A DNA stretch of 64,000 nucleotides from Pseudomonas putida (GTDB lineage Bacteria > Pseudomonadota > Gammaproteobacteria > Pseudomonadales > Pseudomonadaceae), in contig NZ_CP109603.1 of assembly GCF_025905425.1 (NCBI RefSeq), forward strand, positions 1,896,001 to 1,960,000, written 5' to 3'. The first letter of the stretch is position 1; each line of letters begins with the position of its first letter. Below, piece after piece: positions 28,129-38,117 of this stretch. Under the pieces are notes generated by a model. That model worked only from the letters and a program-made list of their open reading frames with translations. It was not told the DNA's origin and ran no database searches. The translations under genes and the position numbers were made by a program.

Positions 28129-29670
28129 TCAACGCGTGGAGGACAGCGTCAGGTCGATCAACTGCCGGGCGTGGCGGATCAGGGCGTACAACTGCGCCAG
28201 CTGGGCATCGGGTAGTCGTTCAAGGCCCACGGTCAGGGCAGGGCGTTCGGGGAAGGGCAGGTCGTAGGCGCCAATCAGCAGTTGGCCAAACAGTGCGGCC
28301 GGCAGCTGCTGGCGTTGCTGCCAGGTCACGTCGTCCTGCAGGCGCAGCAGGGCCGATAGCAATAGCTGAATGCCGGTTTGGCACGGGCTCAGTTGCTGGT
28401 CATGTTCAATTGCCAAGGTGAACCCCAAGCCGTCTGTGTGCGGTTTGACCATGGCACTGGCATCGGCATACGTCGCCAGGTCAATCGCCAGGGCGGCACA
28501 ACGCTCACGCAGTACATTAATGTCGTCCTGTAGCGGGGGGAGAGGTAAGGCGGAACCCAGGGAGGGCTGAGCGACCTCAACGGTGCCTGGCAGCCGCGTA
28601 GCAAGCGATTCGTCATCACCCAGCGCCTCGCGAATGCTGGGGAGACGGGGAGCCACGGGTGCAGAGGTGTTGTCCGCGCAGCTCACCGGCTCAGGTGGGG
28701 ATAATTGATGTGCCGTTCCTGCTACATCTTCGATAGCAGTTGGCTGGGGGGAGGACTCGCCTGCTACGCCCTGCTGGAGAGGCTGAGACGTATCCGCAGG
28801 CGGCGGTAAACGATGCGGTTCCTGATGCATTTCCAAGGCGAGCAGGCGGGGTGTCTGCTTTAACTGCACTGCCATCCTGGCAATCAGTTCATCCTGCAGC
28901 TCACTCCAGCTCAGCTCGGGCTTATCACTGTCAAAGGCCGACAGCACTTCAAACCACAGCAGCGCGAATTGCGGAACGTCCCCCAAATACTGGTTCCAGA
29001 TTGACTCCGCCCGGCGCCGCAGGTTGATGACCCGAACGATGGTGGGTTTGCCAAGCCCGGCATACAACACCTGCGGGATGACCGGCAGCAGGTGCTCGAG
29101 GGTGTCGAACATGCGGCTGATGTGCGATTGTGAAATTGGGTAGCCGCCCTTACTCAAGCGTGTTGACAGTTCACGCTGAGTGAGCAGGACGTCCGGCTCC
29201 TGCAACATGTCCTTGAGTTTTGCCACCGCGAGGGATCGCTCGATGAACGTGAGTTGGCCATGTAGATCGCTTTCGGCCAAGTGCCCGATCAAGGCGTGCG
29301 ACTCGGACTGCCAAGGGTGGAACAGGCAGTGGATGTGAAAAAATCGCTCCTCTCTGGTTTCCTGCCAGAGCTCACCGAGGATGCTCAAACGTGTGTTGCC
29401 GCCGTTGCGGATGATGAAGTGCAGCTCATCCGGGCGGCGGGTAATCGCCGGCGGCTGGTCCAGGCCGCGTTCGCGGATTGAGGCTTTGATTTCGTCATAT
29501 AGCGGGTTGCGGACTATCCGCGGATTGAGCTCGTAAGGGCGCAATTGTTCGAGGCTGACCACCAACGGCATGTCCTCGACCAGCATAGGCGTCGTGTCGC
29601 GGCCATGGTTCTGCGGAAAATGCGCCTGCTGCAACTGACGCGTGATGTCTTCGGAAGTGGGTGGCTTCAT
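28129..29670 (-). CDS. parB: ParB-family partitioning protein of the ICE
   Basis: This 513-residue ParB-like protein has an N-terminal nuclease-like ParB box (LRPYELNPRIVRNPLYDEIK, GLDQPPAITRRPD, RNGGNTRLSIL) and a central helix-turn-helix region (QRELSTRLSKGGYPISQSHI). A long variable C-terminal half contains a Pro/Gln-rich linker near residues 295-355. It is larger than chromosomal ParB, as usual for this ICE family. It lies 14 bases after parA and probably helps maintain the excised element. Confidence 0.87.
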   Translation of the reverse strand: MKPPTSEDITRQLQQAHFPQNHGRDTTPMLVEDMPLVVSLEQLRPYELNPRIVRNPLYDEIKASIRERGLDQPPAITRRPDELHFIIRNGGNTRLSILGELWQETREERFFHIHCLFHPWQSESHALIGHLAESDLHGQLTFIERSLAVAKLKDMLQEPDVLLTQRELSTRLSKGGYPISQSHISRMFDTLEHLLPVIPQVLYAGLGKPTIVRVINLRRRAESIWNQYLGDVPQFALLWFEVLSAFDSDKPELSWSELQDELIARMAVQLKQTPRLLALEMHQEPHRLPPPADTSQPLQQGVAGESSPQPTAIEDVAGTAHQLSPPEPVSCADNTSAPVAPRLPSIREALGDDESLATRLPGTVEVAQPSLGSALPLPPLQDDINVLRERCAALAIDLATYADASAMVKPHTDGLGFTLAIEHDQQLSPCQTGIQLLLSALLRLQDDVTWQQRQQLPAALFGQLLIGAYDLPFPERPALTVGLERLPDAQLAQLYALIRHARQLIDLTLSSTR

Positions 29671-29684
29671 TACAAAACCTCTCA

Positions 29685-30563
29685 TTAGCCGCGACGACTG
29701 AGTCGACTGTTGGCCACTGACGGTTGGCCGGGCACAGACACGCTCGAGTCGACAAGTCGCTCAGCCCACTGCGGGAACAACTCGATGGCCAGCGCGCGCA
29801 TCACCGCCGCACCGCAAGGGCCGCGGCTGCCGGATGGTGGAGTAGGGTCAACGCGGTGCACCGGCAGGCCCAGTGAAGCGGCATTGGGGTAGGCAACACG
29901 GTCGGGAATCACCGTGGTGCAAACGCTGACATGCGGGTCGCCTTGGAATGAAGCCTGCAGGTTGTGCACGATCAAGCGCGTGTCACGGCGATTGGCGTTT
30001 ACCTGGTTGAGCAGCAGCTTCACCGACGGCAACGCGACACCCAGGTAACGGTAGGGCTCCAATTCTTCGAACAGCCCCAGCGTGCCACGCCGCAGCTCAC
30101 GTGCGGCGAGCATTTCCGGCGGGACTGGGCACAGGGCGCAGTCGGACGCGAGAATCACCATCTCCACGACGACACTGCGTGCGCCTTGGGTGTCGATGAT
30201 CAGCACATCGTAGTGATCCTCGAAAGCCGACAGCAGGTTGCGCAGGCGCAGACGACCGTCGGCGGCGTGCAACAGCAGCGTGCTGATGTGCCCGGCGCGA
30301 TCGTTGGACACGATCAGATGCAGCTGCGGGATGACGGTGGCGGAAATCACCTGCTCAGGTGCCGTGAGTCGTTGTGCGATGAGTTCGTAGCTGCCGGCCT
30401 CACGAGATTCGCGCAAGGCATAGTAGCTGGACAGCGTGGGTTGGCTGTCCAGATCCAGCAGCAGGACGCGAAAGCCCGCATCGGCGAGTAGACCGCCCAG
30501 GTTAGCGGCGACGGTTGTTTTACCGGCGCCGCCCTTGGTCGAGATCAGCGAGAGGACGTCCAT
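29685..30563 (-). CDS. parA: ParA/Soj-family partition ATPase of the ICE
   Basis: The start at 30563 gives 292 residues and places the deviant Walker A motif STKGGAGKTT near residue 8; the upstream extension has no family similarity. Walker A' (LLLDLDSQPT) and the IIDTQGA switch are present. It segregates or stabilises the excised ICE with ParB. parA is usually the gene nearest one end of such elements, followed outward by alpA, as seen here. Confidence 0.92.
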   Translation of the reverse strand: MDVLSLISTKGGAGKTTVAANLGGLLADAGFRVLLLDLDSQPTLSSYYALRESREAGSYELIAQRLTAPEQVISATVIPQLHLIVSNDRAGHISTLLLHAADGRLRLRNLLSAFEDHYDVLIIDTQGARSVVVEMVILASDCALCPVPPEMLAARELRRGTLGLFEELEPYRYLGVALPSVKLLLNQVNANRRDTRLIVHNLQASFQGDPHVSVCTTVIPDRVAYPNAASLGLPVHRVDPTPPSGSRGPCGAAVMRALAIELFPQWAERLVDSSVSVPGQPSVANSRLSRRG

Positions 30564-30567
30564 GACG

Positions 30568-30783
30568 CTACTCCCTGACCGACAGTCGATCCTGGACCCA
30601 CTGCTCGATTTCCAGCGAGTCCCAACCGACGGCGCGGGTACCAATCCGCCGGCATTGTGGGAACAACCCGGCCTTCATCAAGTTGTAGATGTGCGAACGC
30701 TTGAAGCCGGTTTTCTGTTCCACTTCATCGCGGCGCATGATGTGGCGGTCGGCAGGCAGCGGGGCAGGGCTAGTGGGTTGCAT
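30568..30783 (-). CDS. alpA: AlpA-family excisionase/regulator
   Basis: This 71-residue protein has the AlpA/MerR-like winged helix (HIMRRDEVEQKTGFKRSHIYN, MKAGLFPQ, WDSLEIEQWV). Such proteins activate integrase or act as directionality factors. It lies four bases upstream of parA in the same operon. No intact integrase gene is in this window, so its target may be lost. Confidence 0.88.
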   Translation of the reverse strand: MQPTSPAPLPADRHIMRRDEVEQKTGFKRSHIYNLMKAGLFPQCRRIGTRAVGWDSLEIEQWVQDRLSVRE

Positions 30784-30896
30784 GATGTCACTCCATAGCA
30801 CCTTCTGGTGCGCAGTGGGATGTGACAGTCAGTGAAGGTCGACGCGGGAGAAAAAACATTGTCAGGCAATGGCGAGCATTGCCTGACAATATGGAG

Positions 30897-31634
30897 TTAG
30901 CCCCGTGTTACCTGGCCTAGATGACGCCGAGCGTCGGCAAATCTCCGATCAAGGGTACTTTTGCTCAAGCCGGGAACACCAGGAAATCGGCGAGTGATTT
31001 CTTCGACCAAAGCGCTCTGCGACTTGTAGATCGACTGCACCTGGCCATCCTTCGATTTACCCATGGTGACCTCCAGCACTGCGCCGACAAGTGTATTGTG
31101 CATACCCTCGGAAGTGTCGGAGGGAATTCCGCTTGCCTCGAGCCGCGCCAATAGCTCATTGTTGACTGAATTGAGTGCCCTCATTTCTTCAACTGTTGCG
31201 GCCAGCTCTTGGCGCATGTTCGCAATAGTGCGCTGGGCAGCATCCAGTTCTGCTTGCTGCACTAGATGTGCATTGAGGCTGATGCATTCCGAATGATCGA
31301 GGTTCTGCGAAAACAAGAACGTGGGCTTTTCATCAGGGTAGTTCCGGGCAAACCAAACCAGCAAATCGGCACGCCGAATTGACCAATACTCACGATGAAC
31401 CTGGTTAATCGAGGTGATTGGGCGACCTAAGCAGGTCGCGGGTAAATCACCGCTGATGATGGCGTCGTAGATGCACTCGGCGTAGATGTGAAGAAAGGGC
31501 CATTGCGGAAAATGCTTGAGCAGGCTACCAGGTTGAGAGAGATCGACACGCAAAATCTCGTCTTCGTGGTCAGCAAGGTCACACCAGAGAATCGCGGCAT
31601 CAATAGGGTGGTAAGAGCTTCTGATCGAGATCAT
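30897..31634 (-). CDS. Hypothetical ICE protein with central coiled coil
   Basis: I do not recognise a named family for this 245-residue protein, although similar proteins are common near alpA in Pseudomonas ICEs. It starts with MISIRSSYHPIDAAILWCDL, has a heptad-rich coiled coil at about residues 128-170 (AQRTIANMRQELAATVEEMR), and ends with a region that could be a helix-turn-helix (LSKSTLDRRFADARRHLG). A regulatory or DNA-associated role is a guess. It is likely cargo at the element edge. Confidence 0.6.
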   Translation of the reverse strand: MISIRSSYHPIDAAILWCDLADHEDEILRVDLSQPGSLLKHFPQWPFLHIYAECIYDAIISGDLPATCLGRPITSINQVHREYWSIRRADLLVWFARNYPDEKPTFLFSQNLDHSECISLNAHLVQQAELDAAQRTIANMRQELAATVEEMRALNSVNNELLARLEASGIPSDTSEGMHNTLVGAVLEVTMGKSKDGQVQSIYKSQSALVEEITRRFPGVPGLSKSTLDRRFADARRHLGQVTRG

Positions 31635-32045
31635 GGCATACAGCCTCCTGCTGAAATCGTCCCAGAATCGCTGGCGGGGGCTAATGTTGTGCGCCTCTTT
31701 CTAGCGAGCCAAATTCCATATAGTCAACTTTGGATCCAATGATGGTGACCATACACTGACAGGTTAGTTCTGATTAGGTAGGGCTGATTGCGACAGGTTT
31801 CGACGCAGAGCGTTCTGATCACTAATCTCTACATAGCACAATACCTGGTATGCATAGAGCTCAGGCGAATTGATTGTGTACCGGGAAAGATGAAAGTGCT
31901 GTCGAAGAATGCGACGAACTATGAAAGTTTCATGCGAAGCGGACGTTCGAAAATGCTGAGCTCTCGAACGTCAACTTCGTTTCTACAGGTAATTTCATTG
32001 TAGGCTGTACTCGGGAGGTTCGGTGAGCGACGTAGAGCGCTATCA
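31635..32045. other. Non-coding stretch at the ICE edge
   Basis: About 400 bases without a convincing gene. Short open frames on both strands have no ribosome sites or recognisable products. Base composition is more AT-rich than the ICE genes. This is where the ICE backbone gives way to relic genes. Confidence 0.5.
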
Positions 32046-32480
32046 CCTCCGCCCTTCGAAGGGGAGTGGGGCGGCTTGCTGCCGGCCTCCAGCGCAAGCG
32101 TGGTGCACTATTCGGCTGCCTATGGTGCACACTTGACCGCCAAGACCATGCGCACGTACCCGGCGGCGCTGGCCCAATGGCACCAGCAGCGTTGCTTTGC
32201 CAATCCGACTGAGTCCGCTCAGGTGCGCAACACCTTGCGAGGGATCCAGGCGTTGCACCCGCAACCGGTCAAACAGGCGCAAGCCTAGAAACTGCAGATC
32301 CTTGAAGACTGAGGGCTTGAAGACCGATTTGCACAGCGTGCACATGGGGTAGTGATTGCGCGCGCCGCGCGATCAGGCGCTGATTTTGCTTGGCTTCTGG
32401 CGGCTTTTTGCATTGCCGAGGCGAGCTGTGCCGACTCCAAGTCGAACACGTGCATATTGAGGCGAGGGGAGGATATCGTC
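32046..32480 (+). pseudogene. Relic of a tyrosine-type site-specific integrase
   Basis: Plus-strand pieces match, in order, the N-terminal and early catalytic parts of phage-type integrases. They are LPASSASVVHY then ALAQWHQQRCFANPTESAQV and LRGIQALHP (frame of 32076), an in-frame TAG near 32286, RDQALILLGFWRLF near 32368, and ELCRLQVEHVHIEA near 32421 in another frame. The catalytic R-H-R-Y region is missing. The gene is decayed by stop codons, frameshifts and 3' loss. Confidence 0.65.
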
Positions 32481-32514
32481 GATGACAGTGCAGCAGTTGG
32501 CTTGGAGGATCAGG

Positions 32515-32815
32515 CAATACTCATCCAAACTTATCCATTGGTAGCCGCCTCTTATGTTCCTTGCCCGGCCGCAGGCATCGTGGTCTACAAAAAAGTCCCG
32601 GCGATAGCGTCAATGAAGACGAGGTCATTGCCGAAGTGGTCCACCTGGACAGTGTCATCATTGGTGAGCGCACCACCGTGCGCTGTCATACCGATGGTGT
32701 TCTGGTCATCCGGCAAACACCTGGCCTGGTGCGTCCCGGGCAGCGACTGGCATTGATCGCCAGCAGCATATTGCCAGCTACCCGTGATGAGAACCGACCA
32801 TTGCTGGACGCATAA
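32515..32815 (+). pseudogene. 3' relic of a succinylglutamate desuccinylase/aspartoacylase-family gene
   Basis: Two frames together give the C-terminal barrel-sandwich end of this family: PLVAASYVPCPAAGIVVYKK up to about 32591, then, after a frameshift, SPGDSVNEDEVIAEVVHLDS, RTTVRCHTDGVLVIRQTPGL and VRPGQRLALIASS, ending in a TAA at about 32813. The 5' part and the zinc-binding domain are absent. It is clearly a non-functional fragment. Confidence 0.65.
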
Positions 32816-33026
32816 GAGACTATCCCGCCCCCTTTGGCTGTTGTTCGGGATGAGTAGCCGCCGGCTGATATCTCGATCATTCAGCACACGCACACACAGT
32901 TGCTGGAGAGCCCAAGATCTCGCTCGGTGTGCTGCTTCGTTCCTGACTGCAATGGCATCTGGCGTTAAATACTTGAGCCGGTCGAGACTTTTTCGTGTTG
33001 CGGATCGCTTCGAGGCATGCAGTTTT

Positions 33027-33088
33027 TGCGCTGTCGGGATAACGGCGTTATCCATTGGAGCGTCGGCCCTGGATTAACTTCCTATGAT
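33027..33088 (+). promoter_or_regulatory. OxoS/XylS-type composite promoter upstream of mhpB
   Basis: TGCG-CTGTCG-GGATA (33027-33041) fits the XylS/Pm half-site TGCA-N6-GGNTA. GGAGCGTC follows at offset +30 (33057-33064) and CTATGAT, a probable -10, at offset +55 (33082-33088). The same three parts at identical spacing occur before oxoO and before the cytochrome c gene. Transcription would cover the small ORF at 33234 and mhpBCDFE after a leader of about 240 bases. Confidence 0.7.
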
Positions 33089-33233
33089 GGTTGCATCTCT
33101 GTGGCGGGACCTTGTATCGGTCGTCGCAGCAACGTTCGTCGACCAAGTGCTTTGTTGGCCTGAGATGCAAATCCATTAGGTCAGCCTGTCAATGAAGGTT
33201 GGCAACTAGTGTCTGTTAGGGAGCTGACCGCTC

Positions 33234-33338
33234 ATGAATGAAGCGACGTACCAAGTTACTTTCAAGCTCAAGGCAGTCCCTTGCCGGGCCATTTTCGACG
33301 CTCACCCCTTAGCGTATGAGCAAGGTGGTCGTAGATGA
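33234..33338 (+). CDS. 34-codon ORF translationally coupled to mhpB
   Basis: This short frame ([20 protein letters not shown] and 14 more residues) has AGGGAG upstream and ends with TGA overlapping the mhpB ATG (ATGA). I do not recognise the peptide; the first ten residues could come from a truncated ferredoxin or another lost gene. It may be a leader that couples translation to mhpB, or only the tail of a deleted gene. Confidence 0.4.
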   Translation: MNEATYQVTFKLKAVPCRAIFDAHPLAYEQGGRR

Positions 33339-34291
33339 GCGCCTACTTGCAATGCATGTCGCATACCCCATTGATCGGTCACGTTGATCCGTCACCAGCG
33401 GTGCTTGCTGAGGTCGATGCCGTAGTGGCGGGAGCCCGCGAACGCATTAGTCGCTTTGCACCTGAGTTGGTGATCCTGTTTGCGCCGGATCATTACAACG
33501 GTTTTTTCTATGACGTGATGCCTTCATTTTGCATTGGCATGGCAGCGCATGCGATCGGCGATTTCGGCACTGCTGCAGGGCCGCTCAGCGTCCCCAAAGA
33601 CCTTGCCGAAGCTTGTGCTACTGCGGTGTTGGAGGCAGGGGTGGATGCAGCGGTGTCTTATCGCATGCAGGTTGATCATGGCTTTGCCCAACCGCTTGAG
33701 CTGTTGCTCGGCGGTCTGGATCGTTGCCCGATGATCCCGGTCTTTATCAACTCGGTGGCTATCCCGCTGCCGGGGTTCCAGCGTGCCCGCCTGCTGGGTG
33801 AGGCTATCGGGGCTTTTGCCCGGACGCTGAATAAAAGAGTCCTGTTCCTTGCCTCTGGCGGCCTGTCACACCAGCCGCCGGTGCCGGAGTTGGCCAGCGT
33901 GGATGCCCGTATGGCCGATCGGCTGATGGGTAGCGGCCGCAACCTGCCAGCCGATGAGCGCGAGGCGCGGCAGCAACGAGTGATCCTCGCGGCCCGATGT
34001 TTTGTTGAGAATCAATATTCGTTGCATCCACTTAACCCTGAGTGGGATCAGTGGTTTCTCGACATTCTCAGCGGGGGCCGCTTCGCCGAGCTGGATGGGC
34101 TTGGTAATGACGAACTGTCCATTCTCGCCGGAAAATCCACCCACGAAGTTAAAACGTGGGTTGCCGCCTTTGCCGCACTGTCTGCATTCGGCCCCTATCA
34201 AACCGACGCCCGTTACTACCGGCCAGTCCCCGAGTGGATCGCTGGCTTTGGTGCGCTCAGCGCCCGGTCATCGATGCATATCGATGAGTAG
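33335..34291 (+). CDS. mhpB: 2,3-dihydroxyphenylpropionate 1,2-dioxygenase MhpB
   Basis: This 318-residue class III (LigB-type) extradiol dioxygenase cleaves 2,3-dihydroxyphenylpropionate or -cinnamate with Fe(II). It aligns closely from end to end with E. coli MhpB as I know it: LSH-type start ([20 protein letters not shown]), [15 protein letters not shown] with an active-site His, [11 protein letters not shown] with the acid/base His, [12 protein letters not shown] and [17 protein letters not shown]. It is the first enzyme of the meta pathway here. No mhpA hydroxylase or mhpR regulator is present, so the diol must come from another route. Confidence 0.96.
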   Translation: MSAYLQCMSHTPLIGHVDPSPAVLAEVDAVVAGARERISRFAPELVILFAPDHYNGFFYDVMPSFCIGMAAHAIGDFGTAAGPLSVPKDLAEACATAVLEAGVDAAVSYRMQVDHGFAQPLELLLGGLDRCPMIPVFINSVAIPLPGFQRARLLGEAIGAFARTLNKRVLFLASGGLSHQPPVPELASVDARMADRLMGSGRNLPADEREARQQRVILAARCFVENQYSLHPLNPEWDQWFLDILSGGRFAELDGLGNDELSILAGKSTHEVKTWVAAFAALSAFGPYQTDARYYRPVPEWIAGFGALSARSSMHIDE

Positions 34292-34325
34292 GTCTCCATA
34301 AAATCCGGATTGAAGGAAGCAAAAG

Positions 34326-35195
34326 ATGACGGTAACCACCCAGGCAATGACTGAGGCATCCACCAGCAATTTCGCCCGCATCAAAGCAGGTGATCTTGAG
34401 CTGAATATCCATTACAACGACTGCGGCCATGGCACTGAATCCATAGTAATGCTGCACGGCTCTGGCCCGGGTGCTAGCGGCTGGGCGAACTTCCATCGCA
34501 ACATTGAATCGTTAGTGACCGCTGGTTACCGAGTAATCCTGATGGACTGCCCGGGCTGGAGCAAAAGCGACCCGGTTGTCTGCGACGGCTCGCGCTCGGA
34601 CCTCAACGCCCGGGTACTCAAAGGGTTGGTTGATGCGCTGGGGCTGGACCGCGTACACATCATCGGTAACTCCATGGGCGGTCACAGCACTGTAGCCTTC
34701 GCGCTCGCCTACCCTGAGCGGGTTGGCAAGCTGGTGCTGATGGGGGGCGGTACTGGCGGCCCAAGCGCCTTCGTGCCGCAACCCACCGAAGGCATCAAGC
34801 TGATCGGCGCGCTGTATCGCGACCCAACGATCGAGAACCTGAAGAAGATGATGAGCGTCTTCGTTTTCGACGCCAGCAGCATGACCGACGAACTGTTCCA
34901 GACCCGCCTGGACAACATCCTCTCGCGCCGTGACCATTTGGAGAACTTCGTCAAGAGCAGCACTCTCAACCCCAAGCAATTCCCGGATTTCAGCCATCGT
35001 CTGCACGAAATCAAAGCTCAAACTCTGATCGTCTGGGGGCGCGAAGACCGTTTCGTGCCTATGGACACTGGCCTGCGCCTGCTCGCCGGCCTGCCCGATG
35101 CACAACTGCACGTGTTCAACCGTTGCGGCCACTGGGCTCAGTGGGAACACGCCGAGACCTTCAACCGCATGGTCCTGGACTTCCTGACTCACTGA
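34326..35195 (+). CDS. mhpC: 2-hydroxy-6-oxonona-2,4-dienedioate hydrolase MhpC
   Basis: This 289-residue alpha/beta hydrolase cuts the ring-fission product to 2-hydroxypenta-2,4-dienoate plus succinate. The oxyanion region is [10 protein letters not shown], the nucleophile Ser116 lies in GNSMGGH, the acid Asp is in WGREDRFVP and the His in [10 protein letters not shown]. It lies 34 bases after mhpB in the same operon, behind an AAGGAAGC ribosome site. Confidence 0.95.
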   Translation: MTVTTQAMTEASTSNFARIKAGDLELNIHYNDCGHGTESIVMLHGSGPGASGWANFHRNIESLVTAGYRVILMDCPGWSKSDPVVCDGSRSDLNARVLKGLVDALGLDRVHIIGNSMGGHSTVAFALAYPERVGKLVLMGGGTGGPSAFVPQPTEGIKLIGALYRDPTIENLKKMMSVFVFDASSMTDELFQTRLDNILSRRDHLENFVKSSTLNPKQFPDFSHRLHEIKAQTLIVWGREDRFVPMDTGLRLLAGLPDAQLHVFNRCGHWAQWEHAETFNRMVLDFLTH

Positions 35196-35210
35196 ATTAG
35201 CGAGGCCGAC

Positions 35211-36005
35211 ATGAACCTTATTCAAGACACCCTGGAACAGCTCGCCGCCGATCTGCGTCAGGCCGAAGTCCGTAATGTAGCCATCGCGCCCCTGCGCGAC
35301 CAGATCGGCGAAGACAGTGCCGAGGCTGCGTACACCATTCAACGACTGAATGTCGCCCACGGCGTGGCCAGCGGCCGGCGCGTGGTCGGGCGCAAGATCG
35401 GCCTGACCAATCCCAAGGTCCAGGCGCAACTGGGCGTCGATCAGCCGGACTTTGGCACACTCTTCGCTGACATGTGCTATGGCGATAACGAAACCATACC
35501 AGTGGGCCGCGTGCTGCAACCGAAGATCGAAGCCGAAATTGCGCTGATTCTGGAGCGTGATCTACCGCGTGCCGACACTACGTTTACCGATGTGATGGCG
35601 GCTACCGGCTGGGTCGTCCCGGCATTGGAAATCGTCGGTAGCCGCGTGCAGGGCTGGAACATCCGCTTCGTCGATACCGTCGCCGATAACGCCTCCAGCG
35701 GCTGCTTCGTGCTCGGCGGTCCGGCCCGTCGCCTCGATGGCCTGGACCTGCGCCAAGCCAGCATGCGCATGACCCGCAATGGCGAAGAAGTGTCTAGCGG
35801 CAGCGGCGCCGAATGCCTTGGCCATCCACTCAATGCCGCCGTGTGGTTGGCGCAAACCATGGCGCGCTTGGGCGATCCGCTGCGGGCCGGCGACATCATT
35901 CTGACCGGTGCACTTGGGCCGATGGTGGCGGTGGCGGCGGGCGATCGATTTGAGACCGAGATCGAAGGCATCGGTCGTGTCGGTGTTCAGTTCAGCGCCG
36001 AGTGA
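35211..36005 (+). CDS. mhpD: 2-oxopent-4-enoate hydratase MhpD
   Basis: This 264-residue protein of the hydratase/decarboxylase family adds water to 2-hydroxypentadienoate to give 4-hydroxy-2-oxovalerate. Typical stretches are [31 protein letters not shown] and [14 protein letters not shown], with acidic metal ligands. Length is normal and it follows mhpC by 15 bases. Confidence 0.95.
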   Translation: MNLIQDTLEQLAADLRQAEVRNVAIAPLRDQIGEDSAEAAYTIQRLNVAHGVASGRRVVGRKIGLTNPKVQAQLGVDQPDFGTLFADMCYGDNETIPVGRVLQPKIEAEIALILERDLPRADTTFTDVMAATGWVVPALEIVGSRVQGWNIRFVDTVADNASSGCFVLGGPARRLDGLDLRQASMRMTRNGEEVSSGSGAECLGHPLNAAVWLAQTMARLGDPLRAGDIILTGALGPMVAVAAGDRFETEIEGIGRVGVQFSAE

Positions 36006-36037
36006 TCGGCGACTTGCGTGCAAATGGGGCAACAACA

Positions 36038-36973
36038 ATGAACAAACTCAAAGTCGCCATCGTCGGTTCCGGCAATATCGGCACCGACCTGATGATCAAG
36101 ATCCTGCGTAACGCCAAACACCTGGAAATGGCGGTCATGGTTGGCATCGACCCGGCCTCCGATGGTCTGGCCCGCGCCCAGCGTATGGGCGTGGCGGTGA
36201 CCCACGAAGGCGTCGAAGGCCTAACACGCATGGACGTGTTCAAGGATATCGACTTCGTATTCGATGCCACTTCGGCTGGTGCCCACGTGAAAAACGATGC
36301 GTTTCTGCGTTCGATCAAACCGAGCATTCGTTTGATCGACCTGACCCCGGCGGCCATCGGCCCGTACTGCGTGCCGGTGGTCAATCTGGAGCAGAACCTC
36401 AGCCAGCTCAATGTCAACATGGTCACCTGTGGTGGTCAGGCGACCATTCCGATGGTTGCCGCCGTTTCACGCGTGGCTAAGGTGCACTACGCAGAAATCG
36501 TCGCCTCTATCGCCAGTAAATCTGCCGGGCCGGGCACTCGGGCCAACATCGACGAATTCACCGAAACCACGTCCAAGGCCATCGAAGTTATCGGCGGCGC
36601 GGCCAAGGGCAAGGCGATCATCGTGATGAACCCGGCCGAGCCGCCGCTGATTATGCGCGACACGGTATTCGTGTTGTCCGAGGCGGTCGATCAGGTTGAG
36701 GTCGAGGCGTCCATTCTTGAGATGGCCGTAGCCGTACAGGCCTATGTGCCAGGCTATCGCTTGAAGCAAAAAGTGCAGTTCGATGTCATCCGTGAAGACG
36801 CGCCGCTGAACATCCCTGGCTTGGGCAAGTTCTCCGGGCTGAAGACTTCGGTATTCCTTGAAGTTGAAGGCGCCGCCCATTACCTGCCAGCGTATGCCGG
36901 CAACCTCGACATCATGACCTCCGCTGCCTTGGCCACCGCTGAGCGCATGGCGCAGTCGATGATGAACACCTGA
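36038..36973 (+). CDS. mhpF: Acylating acetaldehyde dehydrogenase MhpF
   Basis: This 311-residue enzyme converts acetaldehyde, CoA and NAD to acetyl-CoA and forms a channelling complex with the aldolase MhpE. I start at 36038 ([20 protein letters not shown]), which has the NAD-binding Gly motif; the frame upstream belongs to the intergenic region. The catalytic Cys lies in [12 protein letters not shown]. Ten bases separate it from mhpE. Confidence 0.95.
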   Translation: MNKLKVAIVGSGNIGTDLMIKILRNAKHLEMAVMVGIDPASDGLARAQRMGVAVTHEGVEGLTRMDVFKDIDFVFDATSAGAHVKNDAFLRSIKPSIRLIDLTPAAIGPYCVPVVNLEQNLSQLNVNMVTCGGQATIPMVAAVSRVAKVHYAEIVASIASKSAGPGTRANIDEFTETTSKAIEVIGGAAKGKAIIVMNPAEPPLIMRDTVFVLSEAVDQVEVEASILEMAVAVQAYVPGYRLKQKVQFDVIREDAPLNIPGLGKFSGLKTSVFLEVEGAAHYLPAYAGNLDIMTSAALATAERMAQSMMNT

Positions 36974-36983
36974 GGAGACCGAT

Positions 36984-38021
36984 ATGACCTTTAATCCCGG
37001 CAAAAAACTCTACATCTCTGACGTGACCCTGCGCGACGGCAGTCACGCGGTGCGCCATCAGTATTCGTTGCAGAACGTGCAGGACATTGCCCGCGCCCTG
37101 GACAAGGCCAAGGTCGACTCGATCGAAGTCGCCCACGGTGATGGTCTGCAAGGGTCGAGCTTCAACTACGGCTTCGCCGCGCACACTGACCTGGAATGGA
37201 TCGAGGCTGCCGCCGATGTTATCACTCACGCCAAGATCACTACCTTGCTGTTGCCGGGCATTGGCACTGTCCATGACTTGAAAGCCGCCTACGACGCCGG
37301 CGCCCGGGTGGTGCGCATCGCCACCCATTGCACCGAAGCCGATGTTTCGAAACAGCACATCGAGTACGCCCGCGAGCTGGGCATGGAGACCGTCGGTTTT
37401 CTGATGATGAGCCATATGATCCCGGCCGAGCAGTTGGCGGCACAAGCCAAGATGATGGAAAGCTACGGCGCGACATGCGTATACATGGCCGACTCGGGTG
37501 GCGCGATGAACATGCAGGACATCCGCGACCGTTTCCGTGCGTTCAAGGCGGTGCTGAAGCCGGAAACCGAAACCGGCATGCACGCACACCACAACTTGTC
37601 GCTCGGCGTGGCGAACTCGATCACTGCCGTCGAGGAAGGTTGCGATCGCATCGACGCCAGCCTCGCCGGCATGGGGGCTGGGGCCGGTAACGCGCCGTTG
37701 GAAGTGTTCATCGCCACCGCCGAGCGCCTGGGCTGGAACCACGGCACCGACCTATACACGCTTATGGATGCCGCCGACGAAATCGTGCGCCCGCTGCAGG
37801 ACCGGCCTGTGCGGGTCGACCGAGAGACTCTCGCTTTGGGTTACGCCGGGGTCTATTCAAGCTTCCTGCGCCACGCTGAAATCGCCGCCGCGAAGTATGG
37901 TCTGAAGACCCTGGACATCCTCGTAGAACTGGGCAAGCGGCGGATGGTCGGTGGCCAGGAAGACATGATCGTCGATGTTGCGCTCGATCTGCTGAACGGG
38001 CCGAAAGTGCTCCCGACCTGA
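36984..38021 (+). CDS. mhpE: 4-hydroxy-2-oxovalerate aldolase MhpE
   Basis: This 345-residue class II aldolase of the DmpG/BphI family splits 4-hydroxy-2-oxovalerate to pyruvate and acetaldehyde. Family motifs are [15 protein letters not shown] (Asp metal ligand), [28 protein letters not shown] (HxH metal ligands) and the C-terminal DmpG-communication domain. It closes the meta-cleavage operon. Confidence 0.95.
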   Translation: MTFNPGKKLYISDVTLRDGSHAVRHQYSLQNVQDIARALDKAKVDSIEVAHGDGLQGSSFNYGFAAHTDLEWIEAAADVITHAKITTLLLPGIGTVHDLKAAYDAGARVVRIATHCTEADVSKQHIEYARELGMETVGFLMMSHMIPAEQLAAQAKMMESYGATCVYMADSGGAMNMQDIRDRFRAFKAVLKPETETGMHAHHNLSLGVANSITAVEEGCDRIDASLAGMGAGAGNAPLEVFIATAERLGWNHGTDLYTLMDAADEIVRPLQDRPVRVDRETLALGYAGVYSSFLRHAEIAAAKYGLKTLDILVELGKRRMVGGQEDMIVDVALDLLNGPKVLPT

Positions 38022-38117
38022 AGTGTGCAATCGACCGGTCTGCCCCATCGGACTACGGTCGGTTGGGCAGACCTTCTCTGCGTATTTACAGGTGTAATCG
38101 CTGCTATTGGAGCAACC

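Noticed and set aside
22905..31634. tRNA gene or attachment site for the ICE
   Set aside because: I found no tRNA-like fold or direct repeat at either edge that I could support by eye.
33335..38021. Reading the meta operon as a phenylpropionate (mhp) operon proper
   Set aside because: mhpA, mhpR and mhpT are absent and the promoter is of the OxoS type shared with oxoO, so phenylpropionate is not the likely growth substrate.
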